Assembly: GCF_003957745.1 (NCBI RefSeq) | Contig: NZ_CP020373.1 | Span: forward strand, 2,418,001-2,482,000 | Source of the DNA: Shewanella khirikhana | Lineage (GTDB): Bacteria > Pseudomonadota > Gammaproteobacteria > Enterobacterales > Shewanellaceae | DNA length: 64,000 bases | Direction of reading: 5' to 3' | Notes under the pieces: generated by a model | What the model saw: only the letters and a program-made list of their open reading frames with translations | What the model was told of the DNA's origin: nothing | Database searches by the model: none | Program-made: the position numbers and the translations under genes | In this document: positions 19,967 to 28,803 of the stretch, one piece after another | Position numbering within the stretch: the stretch's first letter is position 1 | How the letters are laid out: the number at the start of each line of letters is the position of its first letter

Positions 19967-20662
19967 AACACTACCCCCACGTTGTGTTCGACCATAGGTT
20001 CTTCCGTTACCATCTTTGAAAAGCAAAGCGACTCTTACTCTTGGGCAACAAACAGAACTTTATACTGTAAATATTGATTTTTAAGGATTTTAATCCACTT
20101 ATACGCGAAATCTAACAGTAGAGCCACATTGTGTCAATTTATTGACGACACCACTAAACACCCGAAATATTTGCAAAAATAATGAACGACATTCTGTATA
20201 TTTTGTTTGCAGACTGTGTAAGAAACAGCTCGCCGGTAAAAGAGAGCCACTTGTGCGGTAACGAAGGGAAACCGGATAACTGTGTTGATTTGTAAGCCAG
20301 TGGGACGCCAGAAAAGTAAACGCTGCGCCCAAAGCTTTGCTCTGCGGGCATTTGGAGACGATGTCACTTAGCGGGAGTGGTACAAACACACCAGAAACCT
20401 TGGCCAGTTGCGTGCTTGCCATCGATAGATACATGAATAATGCAGCGGCCAATATCGAATTCAGCGATTTTGTTGGTATAAAAAAGAAAAGCCAGTGGGA
20501 TATTCTAAAAACCCAATCAATCCACACTGGTCTGCTGAGCAAATAAGGCGGAAGTTGTAGCGTAGTAACTCGAAGCGGTCAGCCAGACTAAAAAGTGCAA
20601 ATAAAAGCAGCATTTTCGACCTCATTGCAGTTCATAACCTACAAGGGCGCTGCACAGGCAAT
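19967..20662. other. non-coding region upstream of the adhesin
   Basis: About 700 bases separate guaA's terminator from the adhesin start. The adhesin-proximal part is AT-rich. A TATAAA on the minus strand at about 20059-20064 could be a -10 box giving a leader of about 90 bases, but no good -35 box is visible. A GTCAAT-TT-ATTGAC palindrome lies at 20133-20146. A minus-strand open frame at 20099-20542 has no family resemblance and atypical composition, and I do not consider it a gene. Confidence 0.5.
20133..20146. promoter_or_regulatory. 14-bp palindrome upstream of the adhesin gene
   Basis: GTCAAT-TT-ATTGAC is a perfect inverted repeat about 170 bases upstream of the adhesin start, in AT-rich DNA. 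Its size and symmetry suit a dimeric regulator, but I do not recognise the motif. Confidence 0.3.
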
Positions 20663-20690
20663 AAAAAAGCCGCCCATTGGCGGCCTTTAT
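20663..20690 (-). terminator. rho-independent terminator of guaBA
   Basis: Read on the minus strand, a GCCGCC-type stem with a 4-base loop is followed by a run of T residues. It lies about 40 bases after the guaA stop and separates guaBA from the adhesin operon. Confidence 0.85.
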
Positions 20691-20728
20691 TATTGGCGGT
20701 GATTAACTCAGCCGCTTTTACTCAGCAA

Positions 20729-22306
20729 TTATTCCCACTCGATGGTCGCAGGTGGCTTGCCGGAGATGTCGTACACGACGCGGGAGATGCCGTCGACTTC
20801 GTTGATGATGCGGTTGGATACGCGGCCAAGGAAATCGTATGGCAGGTGTGCCCAGTGTGCAGTCATAAAGTCGATGGTTTCCACGGCGCGCAGCGACACA
20901 ACCCAGTCGTATTTACGGCCATCGCCCATCACGCCCACACTGCGAACCGGCAGGAACACGGTGAACGCCTGGCTGACCTTGTTATACAGATCGGCGCGGT
21001 GCAGCTCTTCGATGAAGATGGCATCGGCGCGGCGCAAAAGATCGCAGTACTCTTTCTTCACTTCGCCAAGTACACGCACGCCAAGACCTGGGCCTGGGAA
21101 TGGGTGGCGATAGAGCATGTCGTAAGGCAGGCCGAGTTCCAGACCAATCTTACGCACTTCGTCTTTGAAGAGTTCACGCAGCGGTTCTACCAAGCCCAGC
21201 TCCATGTCATCCGGCAGACCGCCCACGTTGTGGTGCGACTTGATCACATGGGCTTTGCCGGTGGCGCTGCCTGCAGATTCAATCACGTCAGGGTAGATGG
21301 TGCCCTGGGCCAGCCACTTGGCGTTCACGCACTTGGAAGCTTCTTCATCGAAGATTTCCACGAATACGCGGCCGATGATCTTACGCTTGGCTTCAGGGTC
21401 GTTTTCGCCCTTGAGGGCCTCGAGGAAGCGGTTTTCGGCGTCAACGTGAACAATGTTGAGACCAAAGTGGTCGCCGAACATTTCCATTACCTGCTTGGCT
21501 TCGTTGAGGCGCAGCAGGCCATTGTCAACGAATACGCAGGTCAGACGCTTGCCGATGGCGCGGTGCAGCAGCATGGCTGTTACGGATGAATCCACACCGC
21601 CGGAGAGGCCGAGGATCACTTCATCGTCGCCCACCTGAGCCTTGATACGCTCTACCGCATCTTCGATGATGGAGGCTGGCTGCCACTTGTTATCGCAACC
21701 ACAGATGTCCATCACAAAGTGTTCCAGCATGCGTTTGCCCTGACGGGTGTGGGTCACTTCGGGGTGGAACTGTACGCCGTAGAACTTCTTGTCTTCGTTG
21801 GCCATCACGGCAAACGGACAGGTTTCGGTTTTGGCGACGGCCACAAAGCCTTCGGGGATGGCCGACACCTTGTCACCGTGGCTCATCCACACGTCCAAAA
21901 GCGGCTTACCGGCATCGGAAATGCCGTCTTCGATGTGACGCAAGAGCGCACTGTCGCTCAGCACTTCCACCTGGGCATAACCGAACTCACGCTCGCCAAC
22001 ACCCTGGATAACCTTGCCGCCCAGCTGCTCGCTCATGGTCTGCATGCCGTAGCAAATACCCAGCACAGGCACACCGGCGTTAAACACGTACTCGGGGGCG
22101 CGGGGAGAGTTTTCTTCGGTTACCGACTCAGGGCCACCGGCCAGAACGATACCGTTAGGGGCAAATTCGCGGATCTGTGCTTCGGTCACATCCCAGGCCC
22201 AGAGTTCGCAATACACACCGATTTCACGAATACGGCGGGCGATCAGCTGAGTGTACTGAGAGCCGAAATCCAGAATAAGTATCTTGTGCTCATGAATGTT
22301 GCTCAT
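20729..22306 (-). CDS. guaA: GMP synthase (glutamine-hydrolysing)
   Basis: Converts XMP to GMP using ATP and ammonia from glutamine, the last step of de novo guanine nucleotide synthesis in the cytoplasm. Its 525 residues match the E. coli enzyme in length. The N-terminal class I glutamine amidotransferase domain has nucleophile motif GICYGMQ (Cys about 86) and HPEVTHT. The ATP-pyrophosphatase domain has the P-loop GLSGGVDSS, and the C-terminal dimerisation domain ends in TIEWE. ATG 22306 has AAAGG about six bases upstream. It follows guaB by 96 bases on the same strand, the usual guaBA operon. Confidence 0.98.
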   Translation of the reverse strand: MSNIHEHKILILDFGSQYTQLIARRIREIGVYCELWAWDVTEAQIREFAPNGIVLAGGPESVTEENSPRAPEYVFNAGVPVLGICYGMQTMSEQLGGKVIQGVGEREFGYAQVEVLSDSALLRHIEDGISDAGKPLLDVWMSHGDKVSAIPEGFVAVAKTETCPFAVMANEDKKFYGVQFHPEVTHTRQGKRMLEHFVMDICGCDNKWQPASIIEDAVERIKAQVGDDEVILGLSGGVDSSVTAMLLHRAIGKRLTCVFVDNGLLRLNEAKQVMEMFGDHFGLNIVHVDAENRFLEALKGENDPEAKRKIIGRVFVEIFDEEASKCVNAKWLAQGTIYPDVIESAGSATGKAHVIKSHHNVGGLPDDMELGLVEPLRELFKDEVRKIGLELGLPYDMLYRHPFPGPGLGVRVLGEVKKEYCDLLRRADAIFIEELHRADLYNKVSQAFTVFLPVRSVGVMGDGRKYDWVVSLRAVETIDFMTAHWAHLPYDFLGRVSNRIINEVDGISRVVYDISGKPPATIEWE

Positions 22307-22402
22307 GGAAAACCTTTATCTCATTTGGCATTTATCTTGTTCCGGCGCCCAAAGGCCCGGACATCAGGTACAGCAAGGGCGACCCGGGGCCGCCCTTTTC
22401 AA

Positions 22403-23869
22403 TCAGCCACCGGTACGATAGTTAGGGGCTTCTTTGGTGATGGTCACATCGTGCACGTGGGACTCGCCCATACCGGCGGAGGTCACCTTCACGAACTGGG
22501 CTTTTTCGTTCAGTTCTTTGATGGTAGCGCAGCCGGTGAGGCCCATACAGGAACGCAGACCGCCCATGTGCTGGTGAATGATTTCCTTGAGCTTGCCCTT
22601 GTAAGGCACGCGACCTTCGATACCCTCAGGTACCAGCTTGTCGGCGGCGTTGTCGCTCTGGAAGTAACGGTCAGACGAACCCTGGCTCATGGCGCCAAGG
22701 GAACCCATGCCGCGGTATGACTTGTAAGCACGGCCCTGATACAGCTCGGTTTCACCCGGGGCTTCGTCGGTACCGGCAAACATAGAGCCTGCCATGATGC
22801 ACGACGCACCGGCAGCCAGCGCCTTGGCCAGGTCACCGGAGAAGCGGATACCGCCGTCGGCAATCACAGGTACACCCAGATGCTTCACGGCTTCGGCAGC
22901 GTCAGACACCGCAGTGATTTGTGGTACGCCCACACCGGTCACGATACGGGTGGTACAGATAGAGCCTGGACCAATCCCCACTTTCACCGCGTTTACACCG
23001 GCTTCAACCAGCGCCAGCGCGCCTTCGGCCGTGGCCACGTTGCCACCGATGATTTGCAGTTCAGGGTACTTGTTACGGGTGTCGCGAATGCGCTGCAGCA
23101 CGCCTTCAGAGTGACCGTGGGAAGAGTCGATAAGCAGTACGTCAACGCCGGCTTTCACCAGGGCATCAACACGCTCTTCGTTGCCAGGGCCTGCGCCCAC
23201 GGCTGCGCCCACACGCAGACGACCAAGTTCGTCTTTACAGGCGTTTGGCTTACGCTCAGCCTTTTCGAAGTCTTTCACTGTGATAAGACCTTTAAGGCAG
23301 AAGCTGTCATCAACCACCAGTACCTTTTCGATACGGTTGGTATGCATCAGCTTTTGCACGTCTTCCAGCTTGGTGCCTTCAGGCACTGTCACCAGACGAT
23401 CTTTTGGCGTCATCACTTCCTGTACGGTTTTGGACCAGTCGGTCACAAAGCGTACGTCACGGCCAGTAATGATGCCTACCAGTTCGTTGGCTTCGTTCAC
23501 CACGGGGTAACCGGCAAAGCCGTTACGCTCGGTGAGCTTGCGCAGCTCAGCCAGAGTGGTGCCCGGAGTCACTGTCACAGGGTCCTGTACCACACCGGCT
23601 TCGTAGATTTTAACCTTACGGACTTCTTCAGCCTGGGCCTCGATGCTCATGTTTTTATGAATAAAGCCCAAACCACCTTCCTGAGCCATGGCAATTGCCA
23701 AGCGGGCTTCAGTCACGGTATCCATGGCGGCAGACACCAAAGGAATGTTGAGCTCGATTTTTTGAGTCAGTCGAGTCTTGAGGATTGCGGTATTAGGGAG
23801 GACTGTAGAGTGCGCTGGGACCAGTAACACATCGTCAAAAGTCAGCGCTTCTTTGATTAAACGTAGCAT
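22403..23869 (-). CDS. guaB: IMP dehydrogenase
   Basis: Oxidises IMP to XMP with NAD+, the rate-limiting step towards GMP. Its 488 residues fit the bacterial enzyme: a TIM-barrel interrupted by two CBS domains (about residues 95-205), the catalytic loop GSICTTR, and the flap region with YRGMGSLGAM. It is the first gene of guaBA. A sigma70-like promoter precedes it. The divergent neighbour xseA starts about 120 bases away. Confidence 0.98.
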   Translation of the reverse strand: MLRLIKEALTFDDVLLVPAHSTVLPNTAILKTRLTQKIELNIPLVSAAMDTVTEARLAIAMAQEGGLGFIHKNMSIEAQAEEVRKVKIYEAGVVQDPVTVTPGTTLAELRKLTERNGFAGYPVVNEANELVGIITGRDVRFVTDWSKTVQEVMTPKDRLVTVPEGTKLEDVQKLMHTNRIEKVLVVDDSFCLKGLITVKDFEKAERKPNACKDELGRLRVGAAVGAGPGNEERVDALVKAGVDVLLIDSSHGHSEGVLQRIRDTRNKYPELQIIGGNVATAEGALALVEAGVNAVKVGIGPGSICTTRIVTGVGVPQITAVSDAAEAVKHLGVPVIADGGIRFSGDLAKALAAGASCIMAGSMFAGTDEAPGETELYQGRAYKSYRGMGSLGAMSQGSSDRYFQSDNAADKLVPEGIEGRVPYKGKLKEIIHQHMGGLRSCMGLTGCATIKELNEKAQFVKVTSAGMGESHVHDVTITKEAPNYRTGG

Positions 23870-23920
23870 TGCAACATCTCCCCTTGGGTAGGATAAGTAG
23901 AGGTGAAATATTGCGGCGGC

Positions 23921-23949
23921 ATTATACCTTGCAAGTGGGGGTCGGTAAA
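23921..23949 (-). promoter_or_regulatory. guaBA promoter with GC-rich discriminator
   Basis: On the minus strand, TTTACC and a perfect TATAAT are separated by 17 bases. The -10 box is followed directly by GCCGCCGC. A GC-rich discriminator at this place is typical of promoters under stringent (ppGpp) control, which is known for E. coli guaBA. The predicted start gives a leader of about 45 bases. Confidence 0.6.
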
Positions 23950-23989
23950 TGCAAAATTGTGAAAAATTACCATTTGCCCGGAAATTTCA

Positions 23990-25333
23990 ATGCAAGTCCC
24001 TAAAAATGATGTTTATACCGTCTCTCGCCTCAACGGCGAAGTACGGCAGTTATTGGAAGGGCAATTGGGCCGGATTTGGCTCAGCGGCGAGATCTCCAAT
24101 TTCTCCTCGCCCTCCTCCGGCCATTGGTATCTGACCTTAAAAGACAACCACTCGCAAATCCGCGCCGCCATGTTCAAAGGCCGCAACAGCACAGTCACCT
24201 TTCGCCCAGCCAACGGCCAACAGGTGTTGGTGCGCGGCAGCATCAGCGTGTACGAGCCCAGGGGCGACTATCAGCTGCTGATTGATGCCATGTTCCCCGC
24301 GGGCGATGGCATGCTGGCAGCCCAGTTTGAAGCGCTGAAGATGAAACTGGCCGCCGAAGGCCTGTTTGCGCTGGAAACCAAACGGCCATTACCTGAATCC
24401 ATTCGCCGCATCGGGGTTATCACCTCTGCCACCGGCGCCGCGATACGCGATGTGCTGCACGTATTAAAGCGCCGAGACCCTGGCATAGAAGTGGTGATTT
24501 ATCCCACCGCCGTGCAGGGCAAAGACGCTGACAGGGAAATTATTCGCGCGATCGAGCTTGCCAATGCGCGGCTTGAGGTGGATGTCCTCTTGCTTACCCG
24601 CGGCGGCGGCAGCCTCGAAGATCTGTGGTGCTTTAACAGCGAAGCCCTGGCCCATGCCATCTACAACAGCGCCCTGACCATAGTGAGCGCCGTGGGTCAC
24701 GAGGTGGACACCAGCATCGCCGATTATGTGGCCGATCTGCGCGCCCCCACCCCCTCGGCGGGCGCCGAGCTGCTTTCAGGCGATCAGAGCCATAAAAGCC
24801 ACAAGCTTGCGGCCACCTTCTCGCGGTTGCAGCAAAGCTGGCGCCATTATCTGCTTGGCAGCCAGGCCAGGCTCGCCGCCTTACAGGCAAGGCTCGACAG
24901 GCAGGATCCCAAACGGGCACTGGGCCAGCAAATTCAGCGCCTCGATGAACTGGAGCTGCGCCTCGGCGCCGCCATGGACAAACGCCTTGCCCGCGAAGCC
25001 ATGTTGATCGAGAGACTGAAAGCAAGGCTTGAGCGCCAGTCTCCGGCGCAAAAGCTGCGCCTTGAAGCCCAGCGCCTTGGCTATCTCGATGCAAGGCTGC
25101 ACGCGGCGCTGAAAGACGCCCTGGAAGACGCCCACAGCCGCCTTGGCAGGTTTGCCCATCAGCTCGAAGCGGTATCGCCGCTGTCCACCCTGTCACGGGG
25201 CTACGCCATTACCAAGGACATCGATGGCAAGGTGCTGCAATCGGCTGCCAACTTAAACCCGGGCGACAAAGTAGAAACCCAGCTCAAATCCGGCCGCTTC
25301 AGCGCCGAAGTGATCCAGGTGTTTACCGACTAA
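23990..25333 (+). CDS. xseA: exodeoxyribonuclease VII large subunit
   Basis: Catalytic and DNA-binding subunit of the single-strand-specific exonuclease VII, which acts with XseB (not in this window). Its 447 residues match the family. It has an N-terminal OB fold (about 10-110, with the start VSRLNGEVRQLLE and WLSGEISNF), the central nuclease domain with GVITSATGAAIRD, LLTRGGGSLEDLW and SAVGHEVD, and a long coiled-coil tail (about 290-400). It is divergent from guaB and convergent with der, with a terminator in the gap downstream. Confidence 0.96.
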   Translation: MQVPKNDVYTVSRLNGEVRQLLEGQLGRIWLSGEISNFSSPSSGHWYLTLKDNHSQIRAAMFKGRNSTVTFRPANGQQVLVRGSISVYEPRGDYQLLIDAMFPAGDGMLAAQFEALKMKLAAEGLFALETKRPLPESIRRIGVITSATGAAIRDVLHVLKRRDPGIEVVIYPTAVQGKDADREIIRAIELANARLEVDVLLLTRGGGSLEDLWCFNSEALAHAIYNSALTIVSAVGHEVDTSIADYVADLRAPTPSAGAELLSGDQSHKSHKLAATFSRLQQSWRHYLLGSQARLAALQARLDRQDPKRALGQQIQRLDELELRLGAAMDKRLAREAMLIERLKARLERQSPAQKLRLEAQRLGYLDARLHAALKDALEDAHSRLGRFAHQLEAVSPLSTLSRGYAITKDIDGKVLQSAANLNPGDKVETQLKSGRFSAEVIQVFTD

Positions 25334-25356
25334 TCTCAACCGCAAAAATTGGACAC

Positions 25357-25384
25357 AAAAAAGCCGGGCATTGCCCGGCTTTTT
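25357..25384. terminator. bidirectional terminator between xseA and der
   Basis: A GCCGGGC-ATT-GCCCGGC stem is flanked by six A on the left and five T on the right, so it works for both convergent genes. Confidence 0.9.
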
Positions 25385-25399
25385 GCTGGATGGCTACTA

Positions 25400-26866
25400 T
25401 CAGGACTTCTTGGCCTTGATATGGCTCATCATCCGCTTACGGCGACGCTCCTGGCTCATGGTCAGCTTTTCCTTCTTGCCTTCGAACGGGTTATCCCCTT
25501 CATGGAAGCGCAGCTGGATAGGCGTACCCACCACTTTAAGCGAGCGGCGGTAGTAGTTCATCATGTAGCGCTTGTAGGAGTCCGGCAGCTTGCTCACCTG
25601 GTTGCCGTGTACCACCACAATTGGCGGGTTGTAACCACCGGCGTGGGCGTACTTGAGCTTCACCCGGCGACCATTCACCATAGGTGGCTGGTGATCGTCC
25701 TGGGCCATCTGCATGATACGGGTCAGCATGGCGGTACCCACGCGGCGGGTAGCACTCTCGTAAGCCTCTTCGATAGACTCGAACAAGTGACCAACACCTG
25801 TGCCGTGCAGCGCCGAAATAAAGTGAATACGGGCAAAATCGATAAAGCCAAGGCGACGGTCAAGCTCGGTTTTCACACGGTCTTTCACGTTCTGATCCAG
25901 GCCATCCCACTTGTTCACCGCAATCACCAGCGCGCGGCCAGCGTTGAGCACAAAGCCCAAAAGACCCAGATCCTGCTCGGCAATGCCTTCATGGGCATCA
26001 ATCACCAGCAGCACCACGTTGGCATCTTCAACCGCTTTGAGGGTCTTAATCACCGAGAACTTCTCGATAACCTCATGCACCCGGGCGCGGCGACGCACAC
26101 CAGCGGTGTCGATAAGCACGTAGTTACGGCCATCGCGCTCCATGGGAATGTACACAGAGTCACGGGTGGTGCCAGGCTGGTCGTACACTACCACCCGCTC
26201 TTCACCCAGAATGCGGTTGGTCAGGGTCGACTTGCCCACATTGGGCTTACCTATGATGGCAAGCTTGATGGGCTGCTCCATCAAACGCTGCTGTTCGGCT
26301 TCGGCTTCTTCTTCGGTGTAGAAACGCTCGGCAGGGCTTTCTTCTTCCTCGCCGTCGCGGGTGATGCCCATGGCCTCGGCAAAAGGTGCCAGCGCATATT
26401 CCACCATGCCGGTTACGCCGCGGCCCTGAGCCGCCGCCATCTGGTATACCTCACCCAGACCCAGCTGCCAAAACTCGGCGCAGGCTGAATCACCATCGAT
26501 ACCATCCACCTTGTTGGCCACCACAAAGGTGACCTTTTCGCGGCTGCGAAGGTGCTGGGCAATGGCGAGGTCGGCGGCGGTCAAACCGGCGCGGGCGTCG
26601 GTCATAAACAGCACTACATCGGCCTCTTCGATAGCTGCCAGTGACTGCTCGGCCATCTTGGTCTCGATGCCTTCTTCGGTGCCGTCGATACCGCCGGTGT
26701 CCACCACAATAAATTCGTAGCCGGACAGGTAAGCACGGCCGTATTTGCGGTCACGGGTCAACCCCGGATAGTCCGCTACCAAGGCGTCCCGGGTTCTCGT
26801 GAGTCGGTTGAACAGGGTCGATTTGCCCACATTGGGGCGACCCACCAGGGCCACTACAGGGATCAT
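25400..26866 (-). CDS. der: ribosome-assembly GTPase Der (EngA)
   Basis: Essential GTPase of 50S subunit assembly. Its 488 residues hold two consecutive Era-like G domains. The first has GRPNVGKST near the N-terminus, DTGG and NKVDG. The second has GKPNVGKST, DTAG and NKWDG. A KH-like RNA-binding domain and a very basic tail (RRRKRMMSHIKAKKS) follow. ATG 26866 begins MIPVVALVGRPNVGKS. It lies downstream of bamB, with a hairpin in the 80-base gap. Confidence 0.98.
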   Translation of the reverse strand: MIPVVALVGRPNVGKSTLFNRLTRTRDALVADYPGLTRDRKYGRAYLSGYEFIVVDTGGIDGTEEGIETKMAEQSLAAIEEADVVLFMTDARAGLTAADLAIAQHLRSREKVTFVVANKVDGIDGDSACAEFWQLGLGEVYQMAAAQGRGVTGMVEYALAPFAEAMGITRDGEEEESPAERFYTEEEAEAEQQRLMEQPIKLAIIGKPNVGKSTLTNRILGEERVVVYDQPGTTRDSVYIPMERDGRNYVLIDTAGVRRRARVHEVIEKFSVIKTLKAVEDANVVLLVIDAHEGIAEQDLGLLGFVLNAGRALVIAVNKWDGLDQNVKDRVKTELDRRLGFIDFARIHFISALHGTGVGHLFESIEEAYESATRRVGTAMLTRIMQMAQDDHQPPMVNGRRVKLKYAHAGGYNPPIVVVHGNQVSKLPDSYKRYMMNYYRRSLKVVGTPIQLRFHEGDNPFEGKKEKLTMSQERRRKRMMSHIKAKKS

Positions 26867-26894
26867 GTGTTTGCCTCTATTACAATCTTTTCAA

Positions 26895-26927
26895 TAAAAA
26901 GCCCCCGGAACGTACTTCCAGGGGCTT
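26895..26927 (-). terminator. terminator or attenuator between bamB and der
   Basis: A 7-bp stem (AAGCCCC / GGGGCTT), extended inward by GGAA/TTCC, is followed on the minus strand by TTTTTATTG. It would end bamB transcripts, so der either relies on read-through or has its own promoter. Confidence 0.7.
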
Positions 26928-26946
26928 GGCAAGGTTAAACCTTGAC

Positions 26947-28134
26947 TTAAGGAAGTACGATGCGGGCCACTTTGCCGCTGCGGCCCTGTACGTATATCTT
27001 ACCATCGATAACCAGCGGCTGGCTGTAAAGGCCGTCGCTGTCGATTTCGATACGACCGGCAATGCTGCCGTCGTTACGGTCGATAAAGTGCAGATAGCCT
27101 TCGAAATCACCTACTACCAGGTAGTTACCCACCACAGCTGGCGAGGTCAGTTCGCGATTGGCCAGCTCGGAATTACTCCACAGCTCCAGGCCGTTGCGAC
27201 GGTCTACCGCGTAAATACGGCTGCTGTCGCCCACCAGATACAACTGCACGCCACTGGCAGCCAGCTCGTTGAAGCTGGAGTACTTGCGTGACCACAAAAT
27301 ACGACCGGAGCGCATTTCCATGGCCACCAGGTTGCCGTTGTAGCTGACTGCATACAGGTTTTCACCAACTGGCAGCGGCGTCATATCCACGTCGGCCATG
27401 CGGCTGAATTCGTTACCACCCTTAGGGGTGTAAATGGCTTGCTCCCAAGCGGCCTGACCGTTGTCTTTAATCACCACGGCCACTTTGCCATCGGCGGTAC
27501 CCACAAAGAAACCACCGGCCTGGAATGCCGCCGAACCTGTGCCGCGCAGGGTCAGGTTGGGCAGCGCGTTTTCATAGCTCCAGCGCTTCTCGCCGGTGTC
27601 TACGTCAAACGCATCCAGTGAACCCGAGCTCGCGTTTACCACCACAGTGTTGTCACCAACCGCAGGGGCAGACAGCAGTTCGCCGGAGGCCTGGGCACTC
27701 CAGACGACTTCGCCGGTTTCGGCATCGAGCGCAGCCAGCAGGCCACTTTCGCCGCCTACAAACACCTTGTTACGGGCTACTGTGATACCAGCTGCCAGGC
27801 GGGCACCTTTGTTTTTACCGAGCAAGCGGTCTTTAAACAGGTTGCTGAAATCCGCTTCCCAAACCTTGTTACCGGTTTCTTCTTCGAACGCCACCACCAG
27901 ACCATCACGGTCTGCAACAAAAATCTTGCCGTATTCCACCGCAGGACGCAGGCGCGAATAGTAGTCGCCTACTCCATCACCCACACTGGTGCTCCAGTTG
28001 ACTTCCGGGAATACGGTCGCATTGAGCTCTTTCAGTTCGCTGACCGGCTCCTCTTCCACATCGTTGGAAGAACAGGCAGACAGCACGGCCAAACTCAGGC
28101 CAGCGGCCAGCAGGTTTTTACACCAAGACTTCAT
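26947..28134 (-). CDS. bamB: outer-membrane assembly lipoprotein BamB
   Basis: Lipoprotein of the beta-barrel assembly machine, facing the periplasm. Its 395 residues begin with a lipoprotein signal (lipobox LSAC, Cys about 21). An eight-bladed PQQ-type beta-propeller follows, with repeats such as GLVVAFEEETGNKVWEADF, LDAETGEVVWSA and VDTGEKRWSY. The gene is 11 bases downstream of yfgM and followed by der, the conserved arrangement in gammaproteobacteria. Confidence 0.96.
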   Translation of the reverse strand: MKSWCKNLLAAGLSLAVLSACSSNDVEEEPVSELKELNATVFPEVNWSTSVGDGVGDYYSRLRPAVEYGKIFVADRDGLVVAFEEETGNKVWEADFSNLFKDRLLGKNKGARLAAGITVARNKVFVGGESGLLAALDAETGEVVWSAQASGELLSAPAVGDNTVVVNASSGSLDAFDVDTGEKRWSYENALPNLTLRGTGSAAFQAGGFFVGTADGKVAVVIKDNGQAAWEQAIYTPKGGNEFSRMADVDMTPLPVGENLYAVSYNGNLVAMEMRSGRILWSRKYSSFNELAASGVQLYLVGDSSRIYAVDRRNGLELWSNSELANRELTSPAVVGNYLVVGDFEGYLHFIDRNDGSIAGRIEIDSDGLYSQPLVIDGKIYVQGRSGKVARIVLP

Positions 28135-28145
28135 CGGCGAATTCC

Positions 28146-28772
28146 TTATGCCTGGTTCAGGTTATCCAGCTTCATTTTCAGCAGTGGGCTGACGGACACA
28201 CCGCCCTTGTCCATTGCGGCCTGATAGGCAGCCTTGGCTTTATCGGTTTCACCCTGACGAGCCAGGATATCACCCTTGATTTCATCACGCTGTGCATCGA
28301 ACGCAGGGTCGTTCACGGCTTCCAGGGTAGAAAGCGCAACCGCTTCCTGGCCTTGCTCAGCCTGAATACGTGCCAGACGCAATGCAGCAACGCTGCCCAG
28401 TGAACCTGCATCTTTGGCAGCAATCACCTTTTTCAGTGACTCTTCAGCCTTGGCGTAGTCTTTGGCCTCAACGGCGCTTTTGGCGACCATCAGCTCAATC
28501 AGCAGCTCGTAACCGGCCTGGCTGTGCTCAGCCTTGAAGCTTTCCGCAGCTTTAAGCAGCGCCGCTTCATCAGCAAGGTTAACGCTCAGCTGCTGATACG
28601 CCACAGAGGCGGCTTCGGCCTTGGCCACTTTCATATCGGAATAGGTGTTCCAGCCATAAAGGCCACCCAGGCCAACCACTGCACCCACCACGATGGAGGT
28701 ACCGTATTCTTTCCAGAAGCTCTTGATGGCCTCTACCTGTTGTTCTTCTGTGCTATAAATTTCCACGCGCAC
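28146..28772 (-). CDS. yfgM: YfgM-family ancillary SecYEG translocon subunit
   Basis: Single-pass inner-membrane protein with a periplasmic TPR region. In E. coli, YfgM associates with SecYEG and PpiD and helps pass clients to periplasmic chaperones. Its 208 residues show a short cytoplasmic part (VEIYSTEEQQVEAIKSFW), one membrane segment (about 24-43) and TPR-like helices up to the C-terminus. Translation starts at GTG 28772. It sits between hisS (31 bases upstream) and bamB, the standard order. Confidence 0.93.
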   Translation of the reverse strand: MRVEIYSTEEQQVEAIKSFWKEYGTSIVVGAVVGLGGLYGWNTYSDMKVAKAEAASVAYQQLSVNLADEAALLKAAESFKAEHSQAGYELLIELMVAKSAVEAKDYAKAEESLKKVIAAKDAGSLGSVAALRLARIQAEQGQEAVALSTLEAVNDPAFDAQRDEIKGDILARQGETDKAKAAYQAAMDKGGVSVSPLLKMKLDNLNQA

Positions 28773-28803
28773 GTCCCCTTGTAATCCATCCCCGTCGAGG
28801 GAC

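Noticed and set aside
20099..20542. A 147-residue minus-strand frame between guaA and the adhesin
   Set aside because: The product has odd composition and no motif, and it occupies the expected promoter and leader region of the adhesin.
21719..22720. A 333-residue plus-strand frame over guaA and guaB
   Set aside because: It is antisense to two essential, unmistakable genes and crosses their boundary; a shadow of GC-rich coding.
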